DNA of 64,000 nt from Glandiceps talaboti. Lineage: Eukaryota > Hemichordata > Enteropneusta > Spengelidae. Each line of letters begins with the position of its first letter. Position 1 is the first letter of the stretch. Where the stretch lies: the NCBI RefSeq assembly GCF_964340395.1, contig NC_135561.1, forward strand, positions 1,307,501 to 1,371,500, read 5' to 3'. The translations under genes and the position numbers were made by a program. This document shows, in pieces, positions 42,801-56,377 of the stretch. The notes under the pieces were generated by a model, which made no database searches, was not told where the DNA came from, and saw nothing but the letters and a program-made list of their open reading frames with translations.

Positions 42801-45800
42801 ATATGACATCAGCAATTTGACTTTGTGTGTACAGCATCATGACTTTGCGAGTACAGCATCATGACTTTGTGTGTACAGCATCATGACTTCGTGTGTACAG
42901 CATCATGACTTTGTGAGTACAGCATCATGACTTTGTGAGTACAGCATCATGACTTTGTGAGTACAGCATCATGACTGTGTGAGTACAGCATCATGACTTT
43001 GTGAGTACAGCATCATGACTTTGTGAGTACAGCATAATCAGAAGTGCAAATGACAGCTGCATTTTATGCATATAACAAGAATTTGTGTGTTATGACAGAA
43101 ATTTCAAACTATCCCCAAAAAGATGACTACAGAAGATGTAATTCCATGGTAATGATGACACCAACTCCCCAAAGAAATGACTGACTGAGTTTCTTACCTC
43201 AGGTAGGGGTCTCTGGAACACTACCAGGGACATTATCAATGGACTAGCAGTCTGCCAGTTGTAATATTTACCACCAAATCTGAGGATTAAGTTAGGGTCG
43301 GCAAGTAGGGCTGGATTCTTGCAGAAATCATCATAAGTCACAAGGGACTGTAAGAATTTCTCTACAAAATACAAAACATAGAAAATATCAGTATTTAATT
43401 TGGATTTGAACTCAAACCTTGTATTTAGATAGAACTCCACATAAATGATCCGATGACATAATTTATCATACATATCAAAACATATACAGGAATTCCCTAC
43501 TATGCAATCAATTGTTCTAACAATGCCAGAAAACAATCACAATGTTATAGAAGACATACATCAATATTTACTTTATTCTGGAATATAAGTATTTTCACTT
43601 GAGGAGTGAAACGCTAAATAGAAACTATATAATATTAGCTTGTGCCATTTTAAGACAACACTTCTAGGTATTGTGTACAGTGTCTGTCTATATGACAGCT
43701 GACTTCATGTAAATTTCACGTCATTCAGTATCAAAATTTCGTATCTTACCTAATGGTATTTCTCCTTCTGATTCCTTCAGACCACCACACAGGGATAATG
43801 CCAAGTCACCTAACTGTTCACTGTAAGAAATACAGAAGAAACACAACTTGGTTAATTTCTACAACTACCTACAAAATCGCGGTTTATGCTAAAATAGCAA
43901 ATACGCAACATCTAATACGTAATATTGCCTAACTTGAGGGGTGGAAGTGAGTGTGGTGATAGGGGGAGGGGGTGGGAGGAGGGGGTGGGAGGAGGGGGAG
44001 ACTGTCATCAAGGAAGTGTGAATGTGAAGTTTAGTAAATTACAATGCATGAATACTCAATAAATAAATTTCACTTTCTCAAATGTGCACGTTCATAAGTA
44101 AGGAGGGGGCGGGGGTGGGGGTAGGGTACGCTCATCAAGAAAGTGAAAGCAAGAAGTTTAGTAATTGAAATGCATGAATACTCAATAAACATGTGTGTTA
44201 ATGTGGCAGACCATTTTCACTGTCAACATTTTAAGAGTCAGACAACGGAACAGAAAAGAACAATTTACTTTACACAAATACAAACAAACAAACAACAATA
44301 TGCCATGAAGGTGTGGGATATTAATCCAAGAACTTTCAAACGTTGAATTAAAACCAAAGTAACACAACAATCATTATACTATGCACAAGCCAAGTTATTG
44401 TCTTTGAGCAGAAAATATGGATTATATACCCTGGTTGTTCTACATGACGACAACTCGTGTCTAACGTCACTGATTATGCAGTGCTTCAAATATGAGCCAA
44501 AATATTCCATATCACCATTATTTTTCCCCGATTTTTCATAAATTCTGCTTGAGGTGGTATAATTTTCCAATATTTGTCTTTATTCAGCTGGAAAATATTT
44601 GTTACCTAAGTGTTTGTTACTACTCATCTCACAACTTGTAGTGACAAAGCCCCTTAGTTCACTCGTATTTCCCTTGGCTGAACAATGAAGAGTATTGGAT
44701 AATGATAAATCTAAAAATATACTGTAACAGTGCACAGATAATACAGTGTTATATGATATTAGTTTGATGACAGAATAATGAAAGGTTAATGAAACACCAA
44801 AACGTGTCTTTAATTAGCTTACTAATATGACATACCATTGCCTATGGGATTGTCTCATAACCCAATATTCTCAAAACTGAAAAATATACTTGGTAATTTG
44901 ATTGTGGCACAATAGGTCTAAATATGTAGCAAGGTTTGTAAGTATTAATCCAAAGCACAGTTATATTTTTATTTATTATATTTATAGTTTATTGCAGTTA
45001 TGTAGACACCAGTTGTTGTCGTAGGTTTGAAAAGAATGCTAGAATCAGTTTCCAAAAAGGTGAAATGTAAATGAAGATAAGTTTGGAAACCACTTGCTTT
45101 ATTTTCAAACCTACACATAAGTCGAAGTAAGGAAACAGGAATGTCTTTTTATCGAGATTGGTAGAATAAGAAGAGTTTATACGGTAGAGCACTACTAGAG
45201 GAAGGAAAACCTACCCTGGTTCATCTGTAGAAGTAGTTTTACTTGTATTAGATCTTAGGAAGATGTGTGATGCAGTTAGAATGCTAATAGAAGAGGATGA
45301 AAGTGAAAGGATGATATGTTAGCAGTTACCATGACAACATGCAAATTATCATAACACCCATAATGCGTCTTGTTCTGAAGGGTACTTGTAAATTATCACA
45401 ACATGAACATTCCTATAGGCATTGTAAATTATTGTAACGCCAACAATGCACGTTTCGAAATTCAGCACTCCATAGAGGGATGATATTTGGCACTGCAAAC
45501 TGACATGAAAATTATCACTGCACACAATGATGAAATTCAGTACTGTACACAACAATGAAATTCAGAACTGCAAAGTGAAGAATTTCAGGGATGCGTGCAG
45601 TGATGAATTTCATTGCTGTTACCAGTGCTGAATTTCATCACTGCAGCAGCATTGACCAAGGCAACTCTGCAGCAACACTGCGAGTTATACTGAAATTGTT
45701 TTTCTGCATACAGGTTACTCTACTCTTTTATACATCATCTAAAATACATGAATAATTCTTAACTACCAGCCAATGATTCAACACAACTCAAAATAATCTA

Positions 45801-48800
45801 AGTTACACCTTCATAGAATACGGATGATGAGGCTTAACACCAAAATAACTTTACTACAACAAGAAAATTTACCTTGAATCTTCAAAGGGATGTTGTGTTT
45901 CCAGTCCACTATCAATGCTACCCTCTCCACCACCCTCTATAGAGTTAGGAGACTGTACTGCTAATTGTCGTTCCTCATCAGCTATAGAGGTTGGAGACTG
46001 TGCCGCTACTTGCTGCTCCTCATCAGCTCCTTCCTCTTTGTCTTCCTTATCGTCATCCCTGATTGGTTGGATTTGGTTGCTACCAATGGATCTGAACCAA
46101 TCAAAGTAAGCATTACAATACATACTAATATCAAATAATGTGTCATAAAATAGTATAACAGAAATTTGTGTTTGAAAATGGACAGTACGTTTGAATATAT
46201 TTAAAGAAATAAATTGGAAAAATTGCATTGACATCTAACAAACTCAGTTTAGGATGACTCGAATAAAGATTGAAGTATGGTTTCATTTTCTGTCATGAAA
46301 TATATATTTCAAATGCCTTGAAATCTACTTTTTTGCATGTATAGGTGAAAATGGCTATCAATTCTTGATTATTGGGTTTGATATTGCACATGATTATTTC
46401 TGTTCCCCAACATCTTTTTTTTTTTAATTTCTTTCAACTTTTGAAATAGCTCTTGCCTAGGTAAAGTATCAGGAAGTGTAAAATAGAAAAGAGCAGATTT
46501 TGAATACTTACTGCTTGGGGAAGTAGAGTGCTGCAACTTCAGGGTCTAAGTCATCCAGATTACTTGGTAAATCATCTAGATATATACCGCCCTCTATGCT
46601 TTGACTGTGTCTAATTTTCTTGGTTCTTCTCATAAATCTAAACATACTACCTAGCATCGATTGTTTTTGTTTAGCTTCCTCTGATGAAGTTACATCAGCT
46701 CCAGCCTCCATTGCATGCATTGGTCCTACCTCTATCTCACTGGCAGATGCATGCGTCACTTCTGGTTGAGGTTTAGGTTTTTTGTCAGACTGTTTTTAGT
46801 GGAGAAAAGAAAAATATATGTTGAAAAAATTTGATGATTCACTTAAATTACAACTATAATCAATCAGGAAAGAGATCATTTTTCACTTTCTTATTTCTGC
46901 AATTTCCCAACAGGGTTCTCCCCAGCCTCAATGATTTGCCGGTCAGTTTTACGTATTCATGAGCACTGATATTTATTTAAATTGGTTGGTACTACTATAA
47001 GCCTCTGTGAATCACATTCATTCTTCATTAAAACGAGACAAGTTGGAATATTTCATCAGATTGCATTTTTCTGAATCCTGTTTATCAGTACTTGTCACTC
47101 TGGATAGAAATCTTTGCCAACAAAGCCTTACAATATTCATTAACCCTTTCATGACAAGAATTTTGTCCAAACAATTTTGGCGGGAATGTTTTCAGTATTG
47201 AAGGGGTTAATGAATTACCTCTGGAATTTCTGGAAGTTCTCCCCAGTTCCATTTTACTTCTTGAGACAGTATTTCAGAATCATTTCTCTGTAGTTCAACT
47301 TCAGTGTCACTTTTTGGTGTACCTGGTCTTGGACTTGTTAGTGGACTGCAATAAAATAGAAAGTGTCAGAGTGATAACAGAGCCACAATTTCAGAGTGGT
47401 AACAGAGCCACAATTTCAGAGTGGTAACAGAGCCACAATTTCAGAGTGGTAACAGAGCCACAATTTCAGAGTGGTAACAGAGCCACAATTTCAGAGTGGT
47501 AACAGAGCCACAATTTCAGAGTGATAACAGAGCCACAATTTCAGAGTGGTAACAGAGCCACCGTGTCTGAGATAAGTTCCTTTCCAGTTAAACAACTAGG
47601 AGGAACCTGATGAAGTTGTGGACAACACTCTCAAGAAAACATTACAGGTAGACATTGGCATTACTGGTACTATTAGTTAGAAAACTCCCTGGGTAGATAT
47701 AATAATGTTTGAGATTATTATATGTATTTACTTCTTTGGTACTGGGTTCAATGTTATACAATTGGTGTATTTGTTAGGTTGGTAACAGTGTGCCCTCTAA
47801 TGTTAGCCAAATTTTGTTGTTGTAAGTAAAAATGAGAAAAACTGTGATTTCTTGTGAGTCACCACATAGTAAGAGATGGGGGGGGACACCAAATTTTGGC
47901 ATGTCACTAGAAATTGTGTGCATCAGTGGCACATCAAATTGGCTTAGAGGGCACACTGCAACGGTAAGTCGGTAAAATCTACCTGAATGTCCAAGTCATT
48001 TTACCTAGGTCGTTAATAAGTGTTTTTGTTTAGAGTGATAAGAAGGTAAAGGTTCACCTTTCATTTTACCAGGGTTTTCTATCAGAGTATTTGTTACCAG
48101 TAATCACAAACCAGAACAAAAACCCTAATTAGTGCTCTCTCAAAGAGTATCCTATAGTGACAATATCTCTACTTCAAGAACATTACAGTAACTGCACACA
48201 TACCTAATTAGTGGAGTGACATCGCCATCGGAAAATGGATGAAAATCTGGGATATATGGATGACCAGTAGCTAATCCCTTCAACTGGGCTTCTTCATCGA
48301 ACTGGATAAATTTACTATGTCTATTCTTATCAGCTGCATTGATACTTGCTATCTCCTCCTCAACTTCGTCATCTGTGGTTATCTCCATTTCAAAGATATC
48401 TTCATCTGACTCATCTCTAGGCATCACATCATCTGTCATACTCACATGACTATCTTGTCTCTCAAAACTACTGGTTTTCACATTATTACCCTTTCCACTC
48501 TTTCTACGCTTCCTTCGCACTTTTACTTTTCGTTTGCTGGGGTCAGATACTGATTTCCTATCACAAGTACTGTCTGCATCAGATAAACTTGCAACACTGC
48601 TGTTCTTGACGAAGTCAAGCTGCGACGTCTTCATTTGCCCATCCCCTGTTTCTATGGTAATCTCCACAGGTTTGCTTACATCTTCAATGTTAATTTTCAC
48701 CGACTCAGTAGGTTCCTTCATGGCATGTGCTACCTCGTCAATGTCAATGACAGTTTTGTCGTCATTGTTAGCACCACTTATATCATTTGAGATCTCCTCA

Positions 48801-50267
48801 ATTGTCAGTTGTTCTAGAGTTTCATCATGGAGTTGCTTGAGTCCATCTTCCATCATTTGGGCATATGATGGAATGGGAGAAGTGGCAAGGTATTCTGGAA
48901 CCTGAAATTATAAGATCAAAGTGAAAGTTACACTCTTGATACCTTTTTTTATTCAGAGGAAATGTGATTGAAAAACAATGTAACACAGTGATTAGGACTG
49001 GACTTCAACACAGACCAACTTGAACATTTAGAAACAACCAACACATATTTTCATCTTAATTCAAACACTCAATGTATGGCCGGCATAGTTAATGTATGAA
49101 TGAGACTCATAATTTTCCACTTGCTCAATTTTTGAGACAGTTGACAATCACAGAGTGGAACACAAATATTTCCTTTCCCCCCTCAACCCAATACCCATCC
49201 ATCCATCTTGATCAACTCCTACCCCATCCCAATCAACTCAACAACCCTAATCCACCTCACCCATTCCCTATTCCATCCCAAACAATGCTGTACACCACCC
49301 AATCCCACCTCCTACCCCCCCCCCCCCCCCCCCCCCCATGGTAAACCACACAACACCTCCCCATCATAACAAACCCTGCTATGTCATGCCTAAACCCCTT
49401 GATATATTTGCATATTATACTAACCTCTCCATCTGTTTCTTCTACAAAGAAAGCTTCTCCGGACTCTCCTAGTTTCATATGTAAATCGACAGGTTCACCA
49501 TTGATTTCAATATCAACCTGAAATATGTAAATCAGCATGGGTTAGTAAGTGAAATGGTTGCTATTTCTATTAGCTGTTTACTGTGTGTAAAAGAATGTTA
49601 AATATAAAACAGAGATGTAGGTAAGAGTTTAATTAAAAGCAATCAAAAATGACCACCTATACTTCTTCAGTTTTCAACATTTTACTAGCTACTCTGAGTT
49701 TCCATTGACTTGTTTTTCGTCCACCCCCCCCCCCCACCCTCCTTTATAATCTTCCATGCATCCAAATACTTCACTATACACTAGGATTAGGAAGGTTTTG
49801 TGAAAAATTCAGACCATCACAATTTTGTCAAAGCTACTTTGTTTAAGCAGGTTCAAATTTGTCTCAAATAATTTCAAATATGTAAATAACTGATGGCATA
49901 ACTTTTTGTATGTCATTTCTCACATCATCTTACTGCCCTTTGAGTTTGAGAGGAGATTTTGGGAATACATGATTGTTCTCCCATTCAATATACAAGTTTC
50001 ATCAACACAAGGATACAAACAGTTCCATTCATTTACATGTAGTTCCATTCATTTAGTTCCATTCAGAGTATACATAGTTAGTCTTACCACTTTCTCCCTG
50101 CTTCGCAGGACACCCATCTTGCCAAACCTAACGTGGAACGGTGAACACAGAAAAGTACCATCTTGTTGTTGCACCACTATAACATCTATTGCACCTGTTA
50201 GAGTTGCTGCATTGATCTCTTTGTAAAAGTCTTTAAAATTGGACAAAAATCGCCCAAAGTAATTCAT
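39833..50267 (-). CDS. lpin: Lipin, Mg2+-dependent phosphatidate phosphatase (fifteen coding exons)
   Basis: Converts phosphatidate to diacylglycerol for triacylglycerol and phospholipid synthesis; vertebrate lipins also act as nuclear co-regulators. Exons in order: 50267-50088, 49517-49425, 48901-48204, 47345-47219, 46789-46512, 46091-45873, 45283-45215, 43820-43750, 43361-43198, 42777-42599, 42262-42106, 41740-41352, 41121-41007, 40533-40430, 40016-39833. All phases agree and the protein is about 1008 residues, longer than human lipin-1 (about 890) through its central region. The N-LIP domain has [20 protein letters not shown] and ends near LATSP (Ser99). A basic stretch [12 protein letters not shown] (about 214-225) fits the nuclear localisation signal. 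[26 protein letters not shown] and WFSWRR (654-659) are lipin hallmarks. The C-LIP catalytic DxDxT motif is DIDGT (788-792). The co-activator motif LxxIL appears as MGQIL. The stop TAA follows KGKSGKK. Confidence 0.95.
42826..43033. repeat. 23-bp minisatellite, about 9 copies
   Basis: Unit TTTGTGAGTACAGCATCATGAC in the lipin intron, starting about 50 bp from the acceptor of the exon at 42777-42599 but not containing it. Confidence 0.85.
45215..45283 (-). other. lpin: Symmetric 69-bp lipin exon, possible cassette exon
   Basis: This lipin exon encodes [22 protein letters not shown] and is exactly 23 codons long, with phase 2 at both ends. Joining 45873 directly to 43820 keeps the frame (Ser-Glu-Gln), so the exon could be skipped without harm. 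The acceptor tattag and donor GG|GTAGGT are acceptable but not strong. The peptide is serine/threonine-rich and sits just before the conserved LALSLCGG segment. Alternative use is inference; vertebrate LPIN1 is known to have alternatively spliced cassette exons. Confidence 0.55.
47366..47562. repeat. 25-bp minisatellite, 8 copies
   Basis: Unit TCAGAGTGGTAACAGAGCCA CAATT, beginning about 20 bp upstream (transcript sense) of the lipin exon starting at 47345, so it occupies the branch-point zone of that intron without including the AG. Confidence 0.88.
47786..47958. mobile_element. 173-bp MITE-like element with perfect 15-bp inverted ends
   Basis: CAGTGTGCCCTCTAA at 47786-47800 and its exact inverse TTAGAGGGCACACTG at 47944-47958 bound a non-coding interior (CCAAATTTTG, GTGAGTCACCAC, GAAATTGTGTGCATCAGTGG). 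A diverged relative is at about 53142-53272. It lies in a lipin intron. Confidence 0.8.
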
Positions 50268-50461
50268 ACTGTTTTCATTGCACCAATCTGTGAAATTAAG
50301 AAAGAACATTGTGCAGAATTAGGATCAATTCTTTATACTCAGTAGACTTTATTTGACATTGTTGTTAGGACAGTACAATATAGTTACTTTGGAATGGTAA
50401 ATTTGGAATGAATACAACGTTTTGATCCATCTACTATGGACCTTGATCACACAATAATTTA

Positions 50462-50697
50462 ATCCCTTACGCAAATGGTCTATAGTATTCCTAAAATATT
50501 ATTCCTATAAGATCTTATAGTATTTTGGCCCCTTTCTTAAAGGAATGCTTTACAATTCCTATAGGAATTAAGATAGTCCTAAAGGAATCTTTTAGGACAG
50601 TCCTATAGGAATGATCAGTCCTATAGGAATCCTATAGGAATATTATAGGTCTTATAGGAATCCTATAAGAATACTATAGAACATTTCCGTAAGGGAT
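50462..50697. repeat. TIR element filled with CCTATAGGAAT palindromes
   Basis: The ends TCCCTTACGCAAATG and CATTTCCGTAAGGGA are near-perfect inverted repeats (one mismatch). The interior is a run of self-complementary TCCTATAGGA-type words. Related to the block at 28480-28960. It lies between the first coding lipin exon and the upstream region. Confidence 0.7.
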
Positions 50698-53141
50698 TAT
50701 CCAGCGTTATTGTTGTTGTTTGTATTCCTGTAAGGGCAATCTTACTTAATTCTATCTTTCTGTCTCAACCCCCTCACTGACTCTATATTTCTTTACTTTT
50801 CTTTTCTTTCTTTTATTAAATCGATGCCCTAATATAGGCTATATGGCAGCATTTCAAAATATCGCTACATCACTGATTATCAGATGGCAACACCACAAGC
50901 GTGTATTGTGTATCGGAGTGAAAATTATCATTTATGGCAGAAATTTAGTAAACACATGGTTCAAAGTTTCCTTCTGAGTCTGTACAATTATGAATTGAAA
51001 ATATCATCAATATGTACATGGTTTTCCAAAGTTTGTCTTTGGAATGGTCGAAAATTCAAAAGACATGTAAATATTCCTTTTCTCCTCTGACACAACTCCC
51101 ACCCCCACACCCCCACCCCCACCCCCAGTCAGGCATTCACAATAACTGTAGTTCACTATTAACAGCTACCTTTCAGAGGTAGGATGGGTGGGTTATCAAT
51201 TATCTTGGTGTATTTAAATTATATCTCTTCCTAGCTTGTCCGTTATTTTTAGCTAGTTTAAATCTTTCTGAACTAGAAGAACTAGGAGTACCCATACATC
51301 ACTTATTTGCAGAATCCACTGTTTTCACTGACAGCTCACTTTAGTACATGTAGCAACCAACAACCTCGTCACCGGACAAAATGTGCAAAGTTAGCACAGA
51401 TAAGCCGACAAAATACATATACCAACAGCTGACATGGGGCGACATTTATCACCATCTAAAAAGTTCAGCTCATATTTTTAGACTATATTTGACCTTTATG
51501 AACGTTGACTTGTGGTGTACTGGCTAGTTTTGACCATTTTTAGACTCTTGCTCTGGCTATGACCTTCAGCAGTATGACTATTCAAAACGACATACCAGCT
51601 ACCTGATTATTTATTTTATAACCAAACCATCACTAACCACATATGGTGTACTAAAAATATCATATATATAACCCTTCCCCTTTCCTATCTATATAAAAAT
51701 TTGATGAGTTGTGGTTTTAGCATACACGGATAATGATGAAAGGACATCTTTAACATTGCATACATCCATATGCAATAAGTACTTCTAAATTCTAGCAAAA
51801 CACAAAATATAGTTATTATTTTCACATGCAGTAATCAATTACACATGAAATAATACATTATACAATCAAGATTATCTCAGCATGCAGTGATCGCAAACTA
51901 GAAGAAATACTGTTATGTGAAAATTTGTATATTGATCGTAAGTATCAATCCATTCTACTTACTTCATAAAAATTAGTACCACTATCAGACTTACTCAACT
52001 GTTCACCAATATTCTAGTAGACTAAACCTACCGGTATATGTCCCTCAACAAACTATAATCCAACATCTGGAAACACAGATATTTCCCCAGTATCCTATTA
52101 TATTACCTACAATGACCCAACCATTGAAAACGGAAAATCCCCACTCCTTGGGGACAAATTTTGAAATCAATGTTCCCATACCTCAGATTTCAGTACCTCT
52201 CAGGCATTCTCTTGATATATGTGCCAAACTGTCTGGTCTGAAAATTCAACTTGATACCGCTAAACAGCTGATGAAATTGTCCTGACATCTCCTGACCAAG
52301 GGACAGCCATAACAAATCATTATATCAACATGTCTATATCATGTGCTCAAAATAACAATGGAAGATTCCATTTTTACAAGACAGGTGAAACTACTTTAAA
52401 AAATACTAATTATGTTCTGAGATCATAATTTGTAAATACTGAAAACCCACTTTTACATTGATGATTCGTGATATCCTCAAAACAGACAGTTGGTTGATAA
52501 TGATGATGATATAATGCACATCACACATCTTGTAATAATGGTGTGTGCCATTAGGGTTTAATCTCTACTGATCATGTGACTTTTAGGCTGTTCTAGTTGT
52601 TGTTGCTTCCTATGCACAAACTGATAAAGATGATGTATTCACAAACTGAACATCTATTTCATAAGTAGAATGGCATCACATTATACTTTGAAATTAGTCA
52701 ATATTATAATCTCAGCATGTATATTTTAGGCTTAGGCACCAGGTTTTCTTTGTAACAAAATCTCACATAGGTTGCAAAATTCATAAAACACAACTAACAT
52801 CAACTTCATGTACATGTGTAGGGGAAGTCCTCTCTAGTTTAGAGTTTCACTAGTTTTTTTTAGATATTTCAAATCGTTAACTTAACAACATTCTGGCAAA
52901 CCAGAGAATACTTTTCTGTGTGAGTGACACACACACCTATATATCTATTAATATCTACATATTGGATTATTGTTGGACTGATAATTCCACAGGTCTATCA
53001 ATTTATATCTATATATCTATTACTATGGTTTATGTGTTCATCAGTGTTACACTTAGCATTTATAAGCAAACTACATAAAACTAGTATGCAGGATCCTCCC
53101 TCCTCCTGTAGTATAGCTGCAATAGTACATAAATATCGCTG

Positions 53142-53272
53142 TCTAGTGTGTCCTCCAATGATATCCAAATTTTATAGTTGTGAGTCAAAATAAGGGATTT
53201 CTTGTGAGTCACCACCTAGTATAGGGGAACTAGAAATTGTGTGCATCAGTGGCACATCAACTTGGGCACACT
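53142..53272. mobile_element. Diverged copy of the 47786-47958 element
   Basis: Shares the order TAGTGTGTCCTCCAATG, TTTCTTGTGAGTCACCACC, AGAAATTGTGTGCATCAGTG GCACATCAA and GGGCACACTG with the element in the lipin intron at 47.8 kb, in the same orientation, with substitutions and a shorter interior. This makes it a dispersed family. Confidence 0.7.
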
Positions 53273-55662
53273 GGTGCTCTACTAGTAGTACTACTTTCTT
53301 CCTGACTTTCAATGTGTACCTATTACAATTCATGCTTTTCCTATAATTCAAACCAAAGCTGACATAGTGCATGCTGTAACAGCTGTCAGACAGCAATTTA
53401 TAGCCATCTGGAAACATTTCACATCTGTGTAAAATTACTCATACTTGTTGGGTCATATTCAAAGGTGGTGTGATCCACTACAAATTTCACTACAATCATC
53501 TCCAGTTTGTGGTGTGACATAGAGATTGCATTATTATTTAAAACTGTGTTCCATATATGGAAGTACTATTTGCCATATATGGCAGCATGTCCTTATTCTG
53601 ATGTAGATGATGCACTCCATATATGGAACACAACAAGAAGCACATTACTATACTGAGCATGAAATGAAAAGGGATACAGCTACAACATGAATGAACACTT
53701 GTTTAGTTCACTAAGGTCAAATATCTTTTCAATGGCATAAGGTCAGCAGTATTCACAAATATTTTAACCACATTCTGAAATACGAGTAAAACACATTTCA
53801 AAAAGGGCAGACAGTCTAGACTCTTCCAGACTCCAGACATCCTAAATTGGAATAAAATATTTTAAAACTTCCGTGCATCTGACTTCACAAACAAAGATGA
53901 CTAGTTTACTGTTACCTATCTTCCAGCCTCCATTTGCAACATCAATTTTTATATTTCTTGTTATTACACAACATTTCAAAAGTGGACTTTGGTCTATATA
54001 GTTCCACATTGTCTTTTTTAAGTATAAAAACATGGTATGATGTTTGTAAATAAGAAAATTATGATCATGAGGAAAATTAATTTGGAATTTGGTACATCTA
54101 TATTAAAAGTTTGCTTACTATCACATAGTCTAGTGAACTAGTGCTATCCATGGAATTAAATCTCAATATCTCTCTGATTCAATCCCATTGGGAGACTTAC
54201 AACAACAAACTTTTTAACACATTTTAAACATGGATTTGGCCATTGTTGTTTCACTTTGCTTTACAGAATACAAAAACATGGTAAACTTGTGTAAAATTTA
54301 CTAAAAATCCAAAATAAATACTCTCATATTTCAATATTTCTCAATATTTCTCATCCGTATGGCCACTTTAGGTCTAAGCTTTAGTACGGGTTCTATTCCA
54401 ATGAGACAGTTGCATTCACTTTCTGAATGACATTAACCAAATCAATATTGTGAGTCCCAGGGTACAACAATAAAAACAATAGCACAATGTAACATGGTGG
54501 TGTATCTGGAGAGTGGACCATGGAGATGATACTGATCTGAATGACCTTTCATCTACATATGTATACATGTAATTAAGGTTTATGTAAGACATAACAAGCA
54601 TGGTGGGACACAGGTACAGTAAGGGTTACATAAGACACTTTGTATTAGAAGCATGATGGAGCATGTGACAGTGTTTTGTCTCACTTCACCCTGAAGTGTT
54701 TTCAAAACATACTTTTATTAATCATAAAAGTTGCTGCAACATCAATGGTTTAATAATCCCTGGTGAGATAACAATAAATGTAGGCTTAGAATACTGCATA
54801 GTCCTAGAAGATTTTCAGAGGAATAATCATGTCACTATTAATGTACATCTTTTAATTTTTTTTAAATCACAGTTTATAAATTGGTAACAGTAACTACTAA
54901 TTTAGACAACTAGTGTATATACAATGTATATATTATAAATATTTCTTATTCCGACATTTTTATTAGGAATTCAGGTAGGTGATTATTTGGTGAATACAAC
55001 TATAAAAATCCAATGAAATAGTGGTCAAAATAAATGTGAGGCAAATTGTAAACCAACACCATGATGCCATGATTTATATCATTAAATACTTTCTAAAGGA
55101 ATATTTGGATATCTACTTACTGCTAATTATAAATATGTATTCAAATATACTCAGCCCTGAACACCATTAATATTATTTAACATCATTAAAATGATATGAA
55201 ATTAGGTCTTACTGGAACAATTTTGTGAATTTTGAGTAAATTTGATCTATGGTATATAATATGGTATACCACCAGAGTTTCAATGTTGAAGTGGAGGTCA
55301 AATAGTTCCTTTATCTACTAATTACAAAACCATGCTTTCTAGCAGTCCATACAGATATATTTGGTTGGTGATAAAGTTACTATGGTAACAGGCTAGTGCT
55401 ATTCAGTAAATTTCAGTTTGTATGGAAATACTACTAGTATTGTTTGTGACTAATACAAAGAGTTTGTTGACCACTGGGGTGACTATCTTTTACAGTGACG
55501 AAGTCCAGGAGATCATAGGATTCAAAACATCAAAACAAACATCACATGCAATTTTGCAAATGAACATCTCTGGATGTATGACGCACTGACGTCATGACAT
55601 AACAAAGACAGTACAGACACAGTGCAGTGGTGGATCAATTTCAATGACATATCTCAGTCCAA

Positions 55663-55941
55663 ATGAAGTGTGGACTCGAATCTGGCATTGTCCCTAGTGA
55701 CATTTGTCAGAATCAAGTTCTTACTCTATCTGGAAGCACACTGCCAACTACAGCAACTGTAATAGACACTGGAGGCCATGATGACACCAACAATAACAAT
55801 ATACACCATGCTTTCCTTGTGTTTGGTAATTTTAAGCATTGTTCAAATTTACAAACTCGGATCTCGAGAAATGATATCATTTATGAACACAATGAGAATG
55901 GTTTACTGGACTTTTATGTACCAAATGTACCAATAATCTAA
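55663..55941 (+). CDS. Uncharacterised 92-codon open frame
   Basis: A non-repetitive frame from ATG to TAA with fairly balanced composition (segments TLSGSTLPTTATVIDTGG, HHAFLVFGNFKHC, LLDFYVPNVPII). No homologous family is recognised, there is no signal peptide, and it lies in the long stretch between the lipin coding exons and the candidate lipin 5' exon. It may be a chance frame, a small gene or a decayed fragment. Confidence 0.15.
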   Translation: MKCGLESGIVPSDICQNQVLTLSGSTLPTTATVIDTGGHDDTNNNNIHHAFLVFGNFKHCSNLQTRISRNDIIYEHNENGLLDFYVPNVPII

Positions 55942-56377
55942 TACATCACGACGCCGGCGGCCATCTAAAATGACAAACATTGGTAGAACTATATGTAAAC
56001 AGAACCCGGCTTCGTGTTAGATTTTAAATCATTTATGGCGTCTAGTCTGAGCGTGGCCTATTGTCTTTGCAGGTCATATTTCTTACCTCATGAAATATAA
56101 CAAGTGATGATAAATTAGTCAGAATATTATGAAAGCTACGAGGACAAAGTATCTCCCGTAGTGTGACAACGTATAGTTTTAAATGAGAGAGTAGACTTCG
56201 AAGTAGAAATTATGTTTGATACTGACTCTGATATACACACATCGCATCATGCACTACCACCGGCACCACGCCACGACGGAACGACGGTGGACGTGCGGCC
56301 GACATTTTCGATGAATATGAACATACTGCGGTATAGACATCCAATTACACACAAATTACATAGAATATTCTCTTACC

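Larger units (their letters stand above)
50288..56377. other. Long probable first lipin intron
   Basis: About 6.1 kb with no conserved coding block. It contains the two dispersed elements noted, scattered simple sequence (C-rich near 51100-51125) and one unassigned 92-codon frame. It is treated as the lipin first intron only if the candidate 5' exon at about 56.4 kb is right. Confidence 0.35.

Noticed and set aside
42826-43033. Possible further splice-acceptor array in lipin (CTGTACACA in the unit resembles CTGTACACAG at the acceptor)
   Set aside because: The unit lacks the AG and any exon sequence; the shared 9-mer is too short to count.
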